Shown: one piece after another, positions 41,384 through 48,597 of the stretch
Layout of the letters: each line of letters opens with the position of its first letter
Numbering within the stretch: the stretch's first letter is position 1
Assembly: GCA_045535095.1 (NCBI GenBank)
Contig: JAZSKY010000064.1
Span: forward strand, 1-53,549
Origin: SIG672 sp045535095
Lineage (GTDB): Bacteria > Bacillota > Clostridia > Oscillospirales > CAG-272
Direction of reading: 5' to 3'
Length of the DNA: 53,549 bases
Position numbers and translations under genes: made by a program
Notes under the pieces: generated by a model
The model's database searches: none
The model's input: the letters and a program-made list of their open reading frames with translations, nothing else
Told to the model about the DNA's origin: nothing

Positions 41384-41519
41384 TGTCGATATAAATCCCT
41401 TGCGGGATTTTCGATATGCGCCTGTGGCGCTCGATATGTGCCGCGGCACTCGATATGTTTGCTGCGCAAACGAGGTATTTATATCATATCGAAACCGAGC
41501 AGGGCGAGGCATATCGACA
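41384..41519. repeat. Multi-hairpin repeat element with 9-bp terminal inverted repeats
   Basis: Bounded by TGTCGATAT (41384-41392) and ATATCGACA (41511-41519). Inside are four small perfect hairpins: AAATCCC/GGGATTT (41393-41410), GCGCC/GGCGC (41418-41430), GTGCC/GGCAC (41438-41449) and GTTTGC/GCAAAC (41457-41471). Each of the last three is preceded by the identical heptamer TCGATAT (41411, 41431, 41450). The right third repeats CATATCGA in inverted form. Structure suggests a non-autonomous mobile or regulatory repeat; only one copy is in this window. Confidence 0.7.
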
Positions 41520-41534
41520 AATACGGAAATTATA

Positions 41535-41575
41535 AAAAGGACGAGGAGTTTCCATAACTCTTCGCCCTTTTCTTG
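41535..41575. terminator. Probable terminator, separated from gpsA by the repeat
   Basis: AAAAGG-a-CGA-g-GAGTT (41535-41550) pairs with AACTC-t-TCG-c-CCTTTT (41556-41571) with one wobble and one mismatch, then TCTTG. It would serve gpsA, with the repeat element inserted between, and may also act on the converging gene. Confidence 0.6.
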
Positions 41576-41611
41576 TTGGTGATTATAAACCCTTTGCAAC
41601 TGCTTTTTGTA

Positions 41612-41815
41612 TTATTTTGAGTCCTTTGCCTTTTCATCCTTTGGCGGAAGCACTATTTCACCCTCGGCTTTTTCAAAATTCTTTATTTCTTGTCTGATCA
41701 GATATAAAATCTCTCCGTTTGCCGAACGACCGTAGTATTTTGAAATGTAATGAAGTTTATAGTGAAGTTCCGGGTCGATTTCTATTCCAAGGTGCTTGTT
41801 GTTCTTATTTCTCAT
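41612..41815 (-). CDS. Small ribbon-helix-helix DNA-binding protein (Arc/MetJ-like)
   Basis: 67 residues, ATG 41815 with AGGAGA just upstream on the minus strand. NKHLGIEIDPELHYKLHYISKYYGRSANGEILYLIRQEIKNFEKAEGE reads as a ribbon (LGIEID), helix A (PELHYKLHYISKYYG) and helix B (SANGEILYLIRQEIKNFEK), as in Arc-type repressors, followed by a charged tail. It would bind DNA as a dimer. Divergent to the SLOG-family gene, with an inverted repeat between them that may be its operator. AT-richer than the surrounding core genes. Confidence 0.85.
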   Translation of the reverse strand: MRNKNNKHLGIEIDPELHYKLHYISKYYGRSANGEILYLIRQEIKNFEKAEGEIVLPPKDEKAKDSK

Positions 41816-41863
41816 AAAAATCTCCTAAAAATCTTAATATAAGTACATTTTAAGATTATTTTG

Positions 41864-41900
41864 TGTTATAATGTTGTTTGTATACTTGGTTTGAGTATAC
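41864..41900 (+). promoter_or_regulatory. Extended −10 promoter with operator-like inverted repeat
   Basis: TGT-TATAAT (−10 at 41867-41872); no good −35. GTATACT (41880-41886) and AGTATAC (41894-41900) form an inverted repeat at the expected transcription start of the 41925 gene, a typical repressor position. Confidence 0.55.
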
Positions 41901-41924
41901 CAAATCTTCAAATAGGAGTTATTT

Positions 41925-42254
41925 ATGAAAATTGCAATAATTGGGTCAAGAAATATTACGTCCTGTAATATTGAAAAATACGCAGAAGGAGCCTGTGAAA
42001 TAGTTTCGGGCGGCGCTGTCGGAGTGGATAGCTGCGCCTCTGAATATGCCAAGGAAAATGGAATAAAGCTTACCGTATTTCTGCCCGAATACGAGCGCTA
42101 CGGTCGGGCGGCACCGATAGTGCGGAATAAGGAAATCGTAAATTATGCAGATAAGGTGATAGCATTTTGGGACGGAAGGTCAAAGGGTACTCAGTCTGCT
42201 ATAAGATATGCCGAGAAGATGGGAAAAAGCTGCGAGGTCGTTATTATTAAATAA
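41925..42254 (+). CDS. SLOG-family protein (DUF2493 / DprA-like Rossmannoid)
   Basis: 109 residues, ATG 41925 after AGGAG at 41912-41916. MKIAIIGSRNIT at the start, VSGGAVGVDSCASEYAKENGIKLTVFLPEY in the middle, and VRNKEIVNYADKVIAFWDGRSKGTQSAIRYAEKMGK at the end: the full SLOG pattern with GSR, GGAxGVD and FWDGxSxGT nucleotide-contact motifs. SLOG proteins bind nucleotide-like or DNA ligands and occur both in ordinary metabolism and in conflict systems. It forms a divergent pair with a ribbon-helix-helix protein gene. No effector gene is close. Terminator at 42264-42281. Confidence 0.9.
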   Translation: MKIAIIGSRNITSCNIEKYAEGACEIVSGGAVGVDSCASEYAKENGIKLTVFLPEYERYGRAAPIVRNKEIVNYADKVIAFWDGRSKGTQSAIRYAEKMGKSCEVVIIK

Positions 42255-42261
42255 ATAAAAA

Positions 42262-42292
42262 ATGGGAGGCGTGTGCCTCCCGTGGGTTATTT
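42262..42292. terminator. Bidirectional terminator
   Basis: GGGAGGC (42264-42270), loop GTGT, GCCTCCC (42275-42281), between converging genes. A-rich before and moderately T-rich after. Confidence 0.75.
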
Positions 42293-42901
42293 TCAAAGCG
42301 CCTTAAAAACCTCTGCGCCCTGCTTGCATATCGGGCAAACGAAGTCGTCGGGCAGGGTGTCGCCCTCGTGTACGTATCCGCAGACCGTACAAATAAATCC
42401 CTTTTTCTTTTGCTGGGTGTTTTTCGTGTGATTTCTGTAATAAGAATAGGTGATAGTCTCGGCGTCCGAGATCTCCTTTGCCAGCTCAACCTCGCAGATA
42501 AAGAGGGTGTGCGTGCCGAGATCGGTCGCGCTTTCAACTCTCAGCGACATAAATGCGTTCACGTTGTCAATTAAAACGGGAATACCGTTTTCCGAGCGCC
42601 AGAATTCAATATTTTCAAATTTGTCGGCATCTCTTCCGCTGCGGAAGCCGAAATTCTTGAAGAGATCAAAGGGCGCGTCCTTTATAATGCAGTTAAGGTT
42701 GAATTTGCCCGTTTTTACGATAATATCGTGCGAAAGGTTGCCCTTGTTTACAGCTACCGCAACTCTTGCGGGACTGCTCGTTACCTGCATAACAGCGTCA
42801 ACTATACAGCCGTTGTCCTTGTCGCCGTCTCTCGTTGTCAGAACGTAAAGTCCGTATTCGATCTTGAAAAGCGCGGACGCTTCGATTTTTTCAATGTTCA
42901 T
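42293..42901 (-). CDS. hrb: High-molecular-weight rubredoxin (flavin reductase domain plus rubredoxin)
   Basis: 202 residues. The N-terminal 150 residues are an FMN-binding split-barrel of the flavin reductase type (YGLYVLTTRDGDKDNGCIVDAVMQVTSSPARVAVAVNKGNLSHDIIVKTGKFNLNCI). The C-terminal part is a rubredoxin: FICTVCGYVHEGDTLPDDFVCPICKQGAEVFK, with two CxxC pairs for one iron. In clostridia such proteins pass electrons from NADH to flavodiiron or other O2/peroxide-scavenging enzymes. Monocistronic; an extended −10 promoter lies upstream. Confidence 0.95.
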   Translation of the reverse strand: MNIEKIEASALFKIEYGLYVLTTRDGDKDNGCIVDAVMQVTSSPARVAVAVNKGNLSHDIIVKTGKFNLNCIIKDAPFDLFKNFGFRSGRDADKFENIEFWRSENGIPVLIDNVNAFMSLRVESATDLGTHTLFICEVELAKEISDAETITYSYYRNHTKNTQQKKKGFICTVCGYVHEGDTLPDDFVCPICKQGAEVFKAL

Positions 42902-42933
42902 ATCATTTTCCTCCGAAAAGGCAGTTTTTATTT

Positions 42934-42961
42934 ATTATACCACAAAATGATAAAAAGTAAA
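42934..42961 (-). promoter_or_regulatory. Promoter of the hrb gene
   Basis: Minus strand: TTTACT (42961-42956), 16 bp, TATAAT (42939-42934) with TGG before the −10. Confidence 0.65.
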
Positions 42962-42992
42962 GGGGAAAGAGTAAAACTTTTTGAACTTTGCC

Positions 42993-43021
42993 TTGAAAAA
43001 AATGAAATAGTATGATATACT
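42993..43021 (+). promoter_or_regulatory. Sigma-A promoter of the Crp/Fnr regulator gene
   Basis: TTGAAA (42993-42998), 17 bp, TATACT (43016-43021), with TGA in front of the −10. Confidence 0.8.
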
Positions 43022-43049
43022 TGTTAAAAAAAGAAAGGGGAGAGAAAAC

Positions 43050-43700
43050 GTGCATAAAAGAATAATTGCCAAAAGCAAGCTTTTTTCGGGACTTTCCGAC
43101 TCGGATATTGAATACGCTCTCTCCTTTTTCTCTGCAAGAAGAGCGAGCTATGAAAAGGGCGAGATGCTTTCAAGACCGGGTGACGTGCTTGAAAATTTCG
43201 GACTCGTTCTGTCGGGAAATCTTCACGTCTGTATGGACGATTTTGACGGAAACAGTATAATTATGGCGGTAGTGACTCCCTCGCACACATTCGGCGAGTC
43301 GCTCTGCTTTCTCTCGAAGGAGTCCCCGATATACATCTTTGCGGTGAGTGACGCCGAGGTTCTCTGGCTCTCGACCGATAAAATAAAGACCTATTCGAGC
43401 GATCCCCGCGACACATTTATCCGAAGCAGATTTATCTCTATGCTCGCCGCGAAAACGCTCGAAATGAACGATAGAGTGCAGATACTTTCCAAGATCAAGA
43501 TAAGAGACAGACTTATCACGTATTTCTCGCAAAACGTGGCAAAGTACGGAAACCGCTTTACCGTACCCCTTTCGCGCGAGGCTATGGCGGCGTATCTTGG
43601 CACAAACAGAAGCGCACTTTCAAGGGAGCTTTGCAAAATGCGTGACGAGGGAATAATAGATTTCGATAAAAGCTCGTTCACAGTAAAGGGACATATATAA
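43050..43700 (+). CDS. Crp/Fnr family transcriptional regulator
   Basis: 216 residues, start GTG 43050 after AAGGGGAG. N-terminal cyclic-nucleotide-binding-type beta-barrel (YEKGEMLSRPGDVLENFGLVLSGNLHVCMDDFDGNSIIMAVVTPSHTFGESLCF), a long dimer helix, and a C-terminal winged helix (LSREAMAAYLGTNRSALSRELCKMRDEGIIDFDKSSFTVKG, about 172-212). There is no N-terminal cysteine cluster, so it is not an iron-sulphur Fnr. Such clostridial members often respond to redox or small-molecule signals. It lies next to hrb (divergent, 148 bp) and upstream of an ABC importer; both could be targets, which is inference. Confidence 0.92.
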   Translation: MHKRIIAKSKLFSGLSDSDIEYALSFFSARRASYEKGEMLSRPGDVLENFGLVLSGNLHVCMDDFDGNSIIMAVVTPSHTFGESLCFLSKESPIYIFAVSDAEVLWLSTDKIKTYSSDPRDTFIRSRFISMLAAKTLEMNDRVQILSKIKIRDRLITYFSQNVAKYGNRFTVPLSREAMAAYLGTNRSALSRELCKMRDEGIIDFDKSSFTVKGHI

Positions 43701-43716
43701 AAATTGAAAAAAGGTT

Positions 43717-43754
43717 AAATTCCGTTGCATTTGCAACGGAATTTCTTTTTTTTA
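43717..43754 (+). terminator. Strong terminator of the Crp/Fnr gene
   Basis: AAATTCCGTTGCA (43717-43729) and TGCAACGGAATTT (43732-43744) form a perfect 13-bp stem with a 2-nt loop, followed by CTTTTTTTT. Confidence 0.9.
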
Positions 43755-43755
43755 G

Positions 43756-43764
43756 TGTTATAAT
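43756..43764 (+). promoter_or_regulatory. Extended −10 promoter of the ABC importer operon
   Basis: TGT-TATAAT (−10 at 43759-43764). The −35 position falls in the terminator stem of the preceding gene and is poor. Confidence 0.65.
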
Positions 43765-43798
43765 AATAAAAGAATATAAACCGAAAGGAAAAAATAAA

Positions 43799-44818
43799 AT
43801 GAAAAACCTTAAAAGATCACTGTCAGTAATTCTCCTTCTGTCTATGCTTGTTTTCGCCCTTGCATCTTGTAAGGACGACACGGGCGCCGCTCCCGTAAAC
43901 GAGGAGGGCAAGACCGAGGTAAAGATAGCAACCCTCAACGGACCGACCACGATAGGCGTTCTCGGACTTTTAAAGGGTGACGCTGTAAAGGATAGCACGA
44001 ACGCATACCTTTACGATCAGATATACGCATCTGCCGACGCATTTGCTCCCGCGCTTCTCAAAAACGAGATCAACGCGGCGATAATTCCGTGCAACGCGGC
44101 GGCAACCCTCTTCAAAAACAGCGGCGGAAAGATTCAGGTAGCCGCAGTCAATAACCTCGGCGTTCTTTATATCCTTGAAAAGGGAAGCTCTGTAAACTCT
44201 GTTTCCGACCTTCGCGGAAAGACGATAGTCGCAACGGGCGCAGGAACGACTCCCCAGTATTCTCTTGAGCATATTCTTAAAGAAAGCGGACTCACAGTCG
44301 GCACCGACGTAACCGTTGAATATAAGAGCGAGGCGGCAGAGGTACTTGCCGCGCTGAAGCAGGGAAAGGCTGATATAGCAATGCTTCCTCAGCCTGCCGC
44401 AACGAAGGCGACCAAGGCGGTCGAGGGCGTAAGAGTTGCGCTCGACCTTAACGCAGAGTGGAAAAAGATCGACGAGAACGCCTCCCTCGTTACCGGAGTT
44501 CTCGTAGTCAATACGAAATTCGCTAATGAAAATCCCGAAGCGGTAAAGACTCTTCTTAAGGACTACAAGGCGTCCTGCGATATGGTGGCAAGCGACCTTG
44601 ACACTATCGCAAATTACGTGGTTGAATTTGGCATCGGCGGAATTGACGCCGCAGGTCTTGCAAAGCAGGCAATACCCCTTTGCAATATCAAATATATGGA
44701 AGGCGAGGAAATGAAAAAGGCTGTCAGCGGATATCTTAAGGTCCTCTTTGACTCGAACCCCGCATCTATCGGAGGAGAGATGCCGAGTGATAGCTTCTAC
44801 CTCATTCTCGGTGAGTAA
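43799..44818 (+). CDS. ABC transporter substrate-binding lipoprotein (NMT1/SsuA-like)
   Basis: 339 residues, start ATG 43799 after AAAGG. Lipobox LASC (Cys about 24). The body follows the nitrate/sulfonate/thiamine-precursor binding pattern: VKIATLNGPTTIGVLGLLKGD, LLKNEINAAIIPCNAAATLFK, VSDLRGKTIVATGAGTTPQYSLEHILKESGL, and LKQGKADIAMLPQPAATKA. It delivers its ligand to the permease and ATPase encoded directly downstream. Ligand class cannot be fixed; alkanesulfonates, nitrate and thiamine precursors are the known options in this family. Confidence 0.93.
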   Translation: MKNLKRSLSVILLLSMLVFALASCKDDTGAAPVNEEGKTEVKIATLNGPTTIGVLGLLKGDAVKDSTNAYLYDQIYASADAFAPALLKNEINAAIIPCNAAATLFKNSGGKIQVAAVNNLGVLYILEKGSSVNSVSDLRGKTIVATGAGTTPQYSLEHILKESGLTVGTDVTVEYKSEAAEVLAALKQGKADIAMLPQPAATKATKAVEGVRVALDLNAEWKKIDENASLVTGVLVVNTKFANENPEAVKTLLKDYKASCDMVASDLDTIANYVVEFGIGGIDAAGLAKQAIPLCNIKYMEGEEMKKAVSGYLKVLFDSNPASIGGEMPSDSFYLILGE

Positions 44819-44824
44819 GAATAA

Positions 44825-45571
44825 GTGAAAAATAAAAAGCTGATCTATACACTCCTTGCCGCCGCGTTCTGGATAGCGCTCTGGCAGGCGGTGGCTATGA
44901 TCATAGATATGGATTTCGTCCTCCCGTCTCCTGTGGATACGGTGAAGGCGCTGATCGACGGAGCGTCGGAAAAGACCTTCTGGTCGGCAGTCGCGTTTAG
45001 CGTAACGAGGATAATAGTCGGATTTGTTCTGTCGGCGGTGATCGGAGTATTTATCGCGCTGCTGTCGATAAAAATAAAGATCGTCAAGATACTTTTCGAT
45101 CCGCTTTGCTCGGTGCTTCGAGCCGTTCCGATAGCGAGCTTTATTATACTCGTTCTCGTTATGTTCGAGTCGAAAAACGTGGCGGCGATAATCTCCTTTC
45201 TGATGGGACTCCCCCTCGTTTATTCGAGCGTTTCAAGAGCGATAGAGGTAACTCCGAGCGATATGCTTGAGGTCACAAAGACCTTCAGAATGTCCTTTTT
45301 CGCATCGCTTCGCTACGTGTATATACCGCATCTTCGCCCGCATATCGCATCGGCACTTGCCGTATCGGTCGGACTCTGCTTTAAAAGCGGAATTGCCGCC
45401 GAGGTAATAGGCTATCCGCTCGGAAGCGTGGGTGCGCAGATGTATCTTGCCAAGACAGGACTCAATATGCCAAGCCTCTTTGCATATACGGTAGTGATCG
45501 TTCTGATCTCGGTGCTTTGCGAGAAGGCGATATCGCGCCTTCTTAAATGCAAAACGGAGGTGAGCGTATGA
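44825..45571 (+). CDS. ABC transporter permease (SsuC/TauC type)
   Basis: 248 residues, start GTG 44825, six bases after the binding-protein gene. Six membrane helices, with the EAA-type loop AIEVTPSDMLEVTKTFRMSFFASLRYVYIPHLRPHIASALAVSVGLCFKSGIAAEVIG that contacts the ATPase. This matches the BPD_transp_1 permeases of sulfonate/nitrate importers. Its last codons overlap the start of the ATPase gene (ATGA), indicating coupled translation. Confidence 0.94.
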   Translation: MKNKKLIYTLLAAAFWIALWQAVAMIIDMDFVLPSPVDTVKALIDGASEKTFWSAVAFSVTRIIVGFVLSAVIGVFIALLSIKIKIVKILFDPLCSVLRAVPIASFIILVLVMFESKNVAAIISFLMGLPLVYSSVSRAIEVTPSDMLEVTKTFRMSFFASLRYVYIPHLRPHIASALAVSVGLCFKSGIAAEVIGYPLGSVGAQMYLAKTGLNMPSLFAYTVVIVLISVLCEKAISRLLKCKTEVSV

Positions 45572-46146
45572 GCAAAAGAATTTTCATAAAGGATCTTTCA
45601 AAGTCGTTTGACGGTGAGAAGGTGCTTGACAATTTTTCTGCCGACGTCTCTGAAAGCACCGCGATTATGGGTGCTTCCGGAAAGGGAAAGACCACACTCG
45701 TCCGTATTATCGGCGGACTCTGCGACAGAGACTCGGGCGAGATAGAATTTTCATTTGAGCCGAAGGTCTCGGTGGTTTTCCAGGAGGACAGACTCTTTGA
45801 CTCGTTCAGTGCGCTTGAAAACGTTTGCGCCGTACTTCGCGGCAAGGACGCAAAGGAAAAGGCGTCAAGGATACTTGAAGAGCTTCTGATTTCGTCTGCC
45901 GAGCAGAAAAAGGACGTGCGCGACTATTCGGGCGGAATGAGACGCAGAGTTTCAATAGCGAGAGCGCTCGCGTTCGACTCAAATCTCCTTATTCTCGACG
46001 AGCCCTTCAAGGGACTTGACGAAAGCACGCGAAACGCGTGTGCCGAGTGCATAAGGAAATATTCAAGGGACAGGCTCGTCCTTCTCGTCACACACGATAA
46101 AAACGAGTGTGAGCTTCTCGGCATAAAAAACATAATTGAAATTTAA
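45568..46146 (+). CDS. ABC transporter ATPase, short form
   Basis: 192 residues from ATG 45568 after GGAGG at 45556-45560; an upstream in-frame codon lies in the permease gene. Walker A GASGKGKTTLVR (about 32-43), Q-loop VVFQEDRLFDS, signature YSGGMRRRVSIARAL, Walker B LLILDEPFKGLD, and H-loop LVTHDKNE. The protein lacks about 40-50 residues compared with SsuB/TauB ATPases, mainly between Walker A and the Q-loop and at the C-terminus, but keeps all catalytic motifs. It energises uptake by the preceding permease. Followed by a strong terminator. Confidence 0.94.
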   Translation: MSKRIFIKDLSKSFDGEKVLDNFSADVSESTAIMGASGKGKTTLVRIIGGLCDRDSGEIEFSFEPKVSVVFQEDRLFDSFSALENVCAVLRGKDAKEKASRILEELLISSAEQKKDVRDYSGGMRRRVSIARALAFDSNLLILDEPFKGLDESTRNACAECIRKYSRDRLVLLVTHDKNECELLGIKNIIEI

Positions 46147-46180
46147 AAAAAGACCGTGAAAACGGTCTTTTTTACTTTTT
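46147..46180. terminator. Bidirectional terminator with GAAA loop
   Basis: AAAAAGACCGT (46147-46157), GAAA, ACGGTCTTTTT (46162-46172): an 11-bp stem with a GNRA tetraloop, A and T tracts on both sides, between converging genes. Confidence 0.9.
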
Positions 46181-46660
46181 TATCTCCTTTAAAACACTTG
46201 CGTTGTCGTCGCAAACTGCAAGGCAGACGACCTTGCCGTCACGAAGGATCTTCGCGCTTGCAACACGCTTTTCGTACGCCTCGCTGTCATAGACGTATAT
46301 CTCCTTGTTTTGCAGTATGTGTAGCCTCTTTTCGAGCGCGTTTTCGATAAATCCTGCGTCACCTGCCGAGAGGGATACGAAAATATGTATCTCCCATACG
46401 CTGTCGTCCCGTCCAAGCACACACGCAAAGCTTTCGGCGTACGAGGTCATATCGGCGTCCCCGTAGAGAAGAGAAGCGGTCTCGGGAGACATAAAGCTTT
46501 CCGAATATTTCGGCGCTTCGCTGTAATATACGTCGTATGCAGGGACGCTCTCAAGCGCAGCGAGCGCATCGAAAAGCAGGTCTGTCGCGTGTTGCGGACG
46601 CCTTTCAGTGCAGGACGAAAGAATGATAATAAAAGCGAGGATAAGTACGATTTTTTTCAT
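46172..46660 (-). CDS. DUF4358 domain lipoprotein
   Basis: 162 residues from ATG 46660, about ten bases after AAAGGAG on the minus strand. Signal peptide KKIVLILAFIIILSSC with lipobox LSSC (Cys about 15). The body matches DUF4358: EIHIFVSLSAGDAGFIENALEKRLHILQNKEIYVYDSEAYEKRVASAKILRDGKVVCLAVCDD. The family is restricted to Clostridia and relatives and has no known function. Monocistronic; divergent from the 46819 gene, with a palindrome between them. Confidence 0.85.
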   Translation of the reverse strand: MKKIVLILAFIIILSSCTERRPQHATDLLFDALAALESVPAYDVYYSEAPKYSESFMSPETASLLYGDADMTSYAESFACVLGRDDSVWEIHIFVSLSAGDAGFIENALEKRLHILQNKEIYVYDSEAYEKRVASAKILRDGKVVCLAVCDDNASVLKEIKK

Positions 46661-46707
46661 ATCTTGACGTCTCCTTTTTACTATCATATTCGATCGTTCT
46701 CACTAAA

Positions 46708-46725
46708 ATTTCTCTAAAGAGAAAT
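46708..46725. promoter_or_regulatory. Palindrome between divergent genes
   Basis: ATTTCTCT-AA-AGAGAAAT, perfect 8-bp arms, 19 bp before the −35 box of the 46819 gene and 48 bp before the DUF4358 start. Candidate operator. Confidence 0.35.
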
Positions 46726-46743
46726 AAATTCACAGAAAACCCC

Positions 46744-46772
46744 TTGACCGAATAAAATCTTTGGGTTATAAT
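46744..46772 (+). promoter_or_regulatory. Sigma-A promoter of the degenerate LytM gene
   Basis: TTGACC (46744-46749), 17 bp, TATAAT (46767-46772). Confidence 0.85.
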
Positions 46773-46818
46773 GAACTGTACACGGATAAAATCAAGCGAA
46801 AGGAAGTGAAAAAATACC

Positions 46819-48480
46819 GTGAAGGGAAGAAAATATATAATTTACGGCATTTTGGCGCTTCTTTTTTTAACGCCCGGACTGCTCTCTCTCTTTCTGTATA
46901 TGACCTCGGACAGCGTTTCGGGAACAGATAAGAGTGTTTCTCTTGAGATGATCGACAAAAGCGGCAGAGTTTTCACCTTTGAAAGCACGGACGATATGTC
47001 GATGCTGTTCCACGACATCGTTGACGACATCAAAAAAACACCTCACAACGGAGATCTCGGGGGATTCACCGAGGAGGACGCCTACAAGATAACCCTCGTT
47101 CAGAGCGGCAAAAAGACGAGCTACGATTTCTTCTTTGACAGAACCTCGCCAAGCTCCTGTCTTTTCAGAGACGAGGCGGGAAATATGTACGTCATCAAGG
47201 CGGCAAAGGCGATAGAATTTATGGATTCGATATACGCCGCATCTCTCTATCCTCACTCGAAAACGCCCGATCTTCAGATCAACGGACTTTCGGCGAAGCC
47301 GTCCGAAAGCCAGTGGGGATATTATTCGTACAGTAGCGTCAGACATAGTGTAGAGAGTGAAACAAGCTCACAGCCTGCAAGCGTTACGACCTCCTTCCTT
47401 GATTTCAAAATGTCGTTTGAAAAAGCGCCCGACTCGATACACATAGAGGTCGTCGATTCGCTCGGAATCGTCTTTTTCAGCGGTAATTATAACGATTTCG
47501 TTATGCAGGGACTCTTCTCGGGAATTACCGACTCAAATCTGTATAAATGCACCGTAAAGGCGGTCTGGAACGATATAGGAAGCGATTGCTGCGGAAGCGC
47601 GACCTACAATTTCAACCTCAGCGTTGACTTCGACCCGTCAGGCATCTTCTGGCTGAACGCAGATACGGTCGAGTGCGGCGGATTTGTCGTAATTTCGGGT
47701 AAAAACGTAATCAATAAGGACTCTGTAAAGGTCAGCGCGATCCCCTCACTCGGATACGAGCCCGTATTCTACGAGGACGGAGAATATATCCGCGCCCTCA
47801 TTCCGATAAACATTCATAACGGCAAGGAAGAGATCATATATCAGATAAAGGTCGAGTATGACGGCACGTCAAGCGATCTTACCCTCAAAACGAGTCCGTC
47901 GAAGGCGTCGGGCAACACGAAATCGTTCGGCTCGGGCAAGATGGACGTATCCCTCAGATCGGAGGCGACACTGAAGGAGTTTGCCGATTTTGTAACGTCG
48001 GGCAAGTACGAGACCACGATCTATCAGAACTCTTTCTTCGTGCCTCCGAATCCCAATACGGTCAGAGCCACCTTCGGAGATACGGTCAAGAACACTTCGT
48101 CAAACAGTAATAATTTTACGTCGGGCGGAGTCGCACACGTTGTTTACAGTAGAGACGCTATTCAGGCTTGTATGTCGGGAATGGTAGTCAAGGTAGGCGT
48201 GACGAAATACGGCGGAAACACCGTAGTTATCGACCACGGACTCGGTCTGCGCAGCGTTTACTACTGCGTAAAGGAGGTAGTCGTCACAGAGGGCTCTATC
48301 GTTCAGGCAGGCGACGTTGTTGCAAAGGGCTGCGGCAGTAAGGGATATACGGACGGAGTGACCGTCTATACAGAGCTTTGGGTGGGAGATATTCCGGTAT
48401 CCTACCGCTCTCTCAGCGAGGAGGGTGTATGCTTCGGTATAGACTATGGCACAGAACCGCCCGTAAATACCGAAAAGTGA
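46819..48480 (+). CDS. Membrane-anchored protein with degenerate LytM/M23 domain (SpoIIQ-like)
   Basis: 553 residues, start GTG 46819 after AAAGGAAG. A short cytoplasmic end, one membrane helix (IIYGILALLFLTPGLLSLFLYM, about 7-28), a long extracellular region with beta-rich segments, and a C-terminal M23-type fold (about 430-540): GMVVKVGVTKYGGNTVVIDHGLGLRSVYYCVKEVVVTEGSIVQAGDVVAKGC. The zinc-binding residues are lost: HxGxD reads VYSRD (His to Val442, Asp446 kept) and the HxH motif reads T515-V516-Y517. SpoIIQ, the forespore half of the channel to the mother cell in spore formers, has the same anchor plus degenerate LytM plan, but is shorter. The assignment to SpoIIQ is inference; the domain loss is visible. 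Confidence 0.8.
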   Translation: MKGRKYIIYGILALLFLTPGLLSLFLYMTSDSVSGTDKSVSLEMIDKSGRVFTFESTDDMSMLFHDIVDDIKKTPHNGDLGGFTEEDAYKITLVQSGKKTSYDFFFDRTSPSSCLFRDEAGNMYVIKAAKAIEFMDSIYAASLYPHSKTPDLQINGLSAKPSESQWGYYSYSSVRHSVESETSSQPASVTTSFLDFKMSFEKAPDSIHIEVVDSLGIVFFSGNYNDFVMQGLFSGITDSNLYKCTVKAVWNDIGSDCCGSATYNFNLSVDFDPSGIFWLNADTVECGGFVVISGKNVINKDSVKVSAIPSLGYEPVFYEDGEYIRALIPINIHNGKEEIIYQIKVEYDGTSSDLTLKTSPSKASGNTKSFGSGKMDVSLRSEATLKEFADFVTSGKYETTIYQNSFFVPPNPNTVRATFGDTVKNTSSNSNNFTSGGVAHVVYSRDAIQACMSGMVVKVGVTKYGGNTVVIDHGLGLRSVYYCVKEVVVTEGSIVQAGDVVAKGCGSKGYTDGVTVYTELWVGDIPVSYRSLSEEGVCFGIDYGTEPPVNTEK

Positions 48481-48509
48481 AAAATATTGCAAAAATCTCT
48501 TTATTACCA

Positions 48510-48538
48510 TTGACTTTTTACTAAAAGATTGATATAAT
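48510..48538 (+). promoter_or_regulatory. Sigma-A promoter of the SRP RNA
   Basis: TTGACT (48510-48515), 17 bp, TATAAT (48533-48538). Transcription should start near 48545, about 50 nt before the mature RNA. It may also feed dnaX, ybaB and recR. Confidence 0.88.
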
Positions 48539-48540
48539 AA

Positions 48541-48577
48541 TACGGTAGCTTGCAAAAAATGCTTGCGAGCTACCGTA
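48541..48577 (+). other. Leader hairpin in front of the SRP RNA
   Basis: TACGGTAGCTTGCAA (48541-48555) pairs with TTGCGAGCTACCGTA (48563-48577), 15 bp with one wobble. It sits at or just after the expected transcription start, so most of it would be in the precursor and could direct RNase processing. It also looks terminator-like but has no T tract. Confidence 0.6.
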
Positions 48578-48597
48578 AATGAATTTATACGGGATAT

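Noticed and set aside
41384..41519. CRISPR array
   Set aside because: The repeating unit is a 7-nt heptamer with short hairpins, no 25-35 nt repeats and no spacers of constant length; no cas genes.
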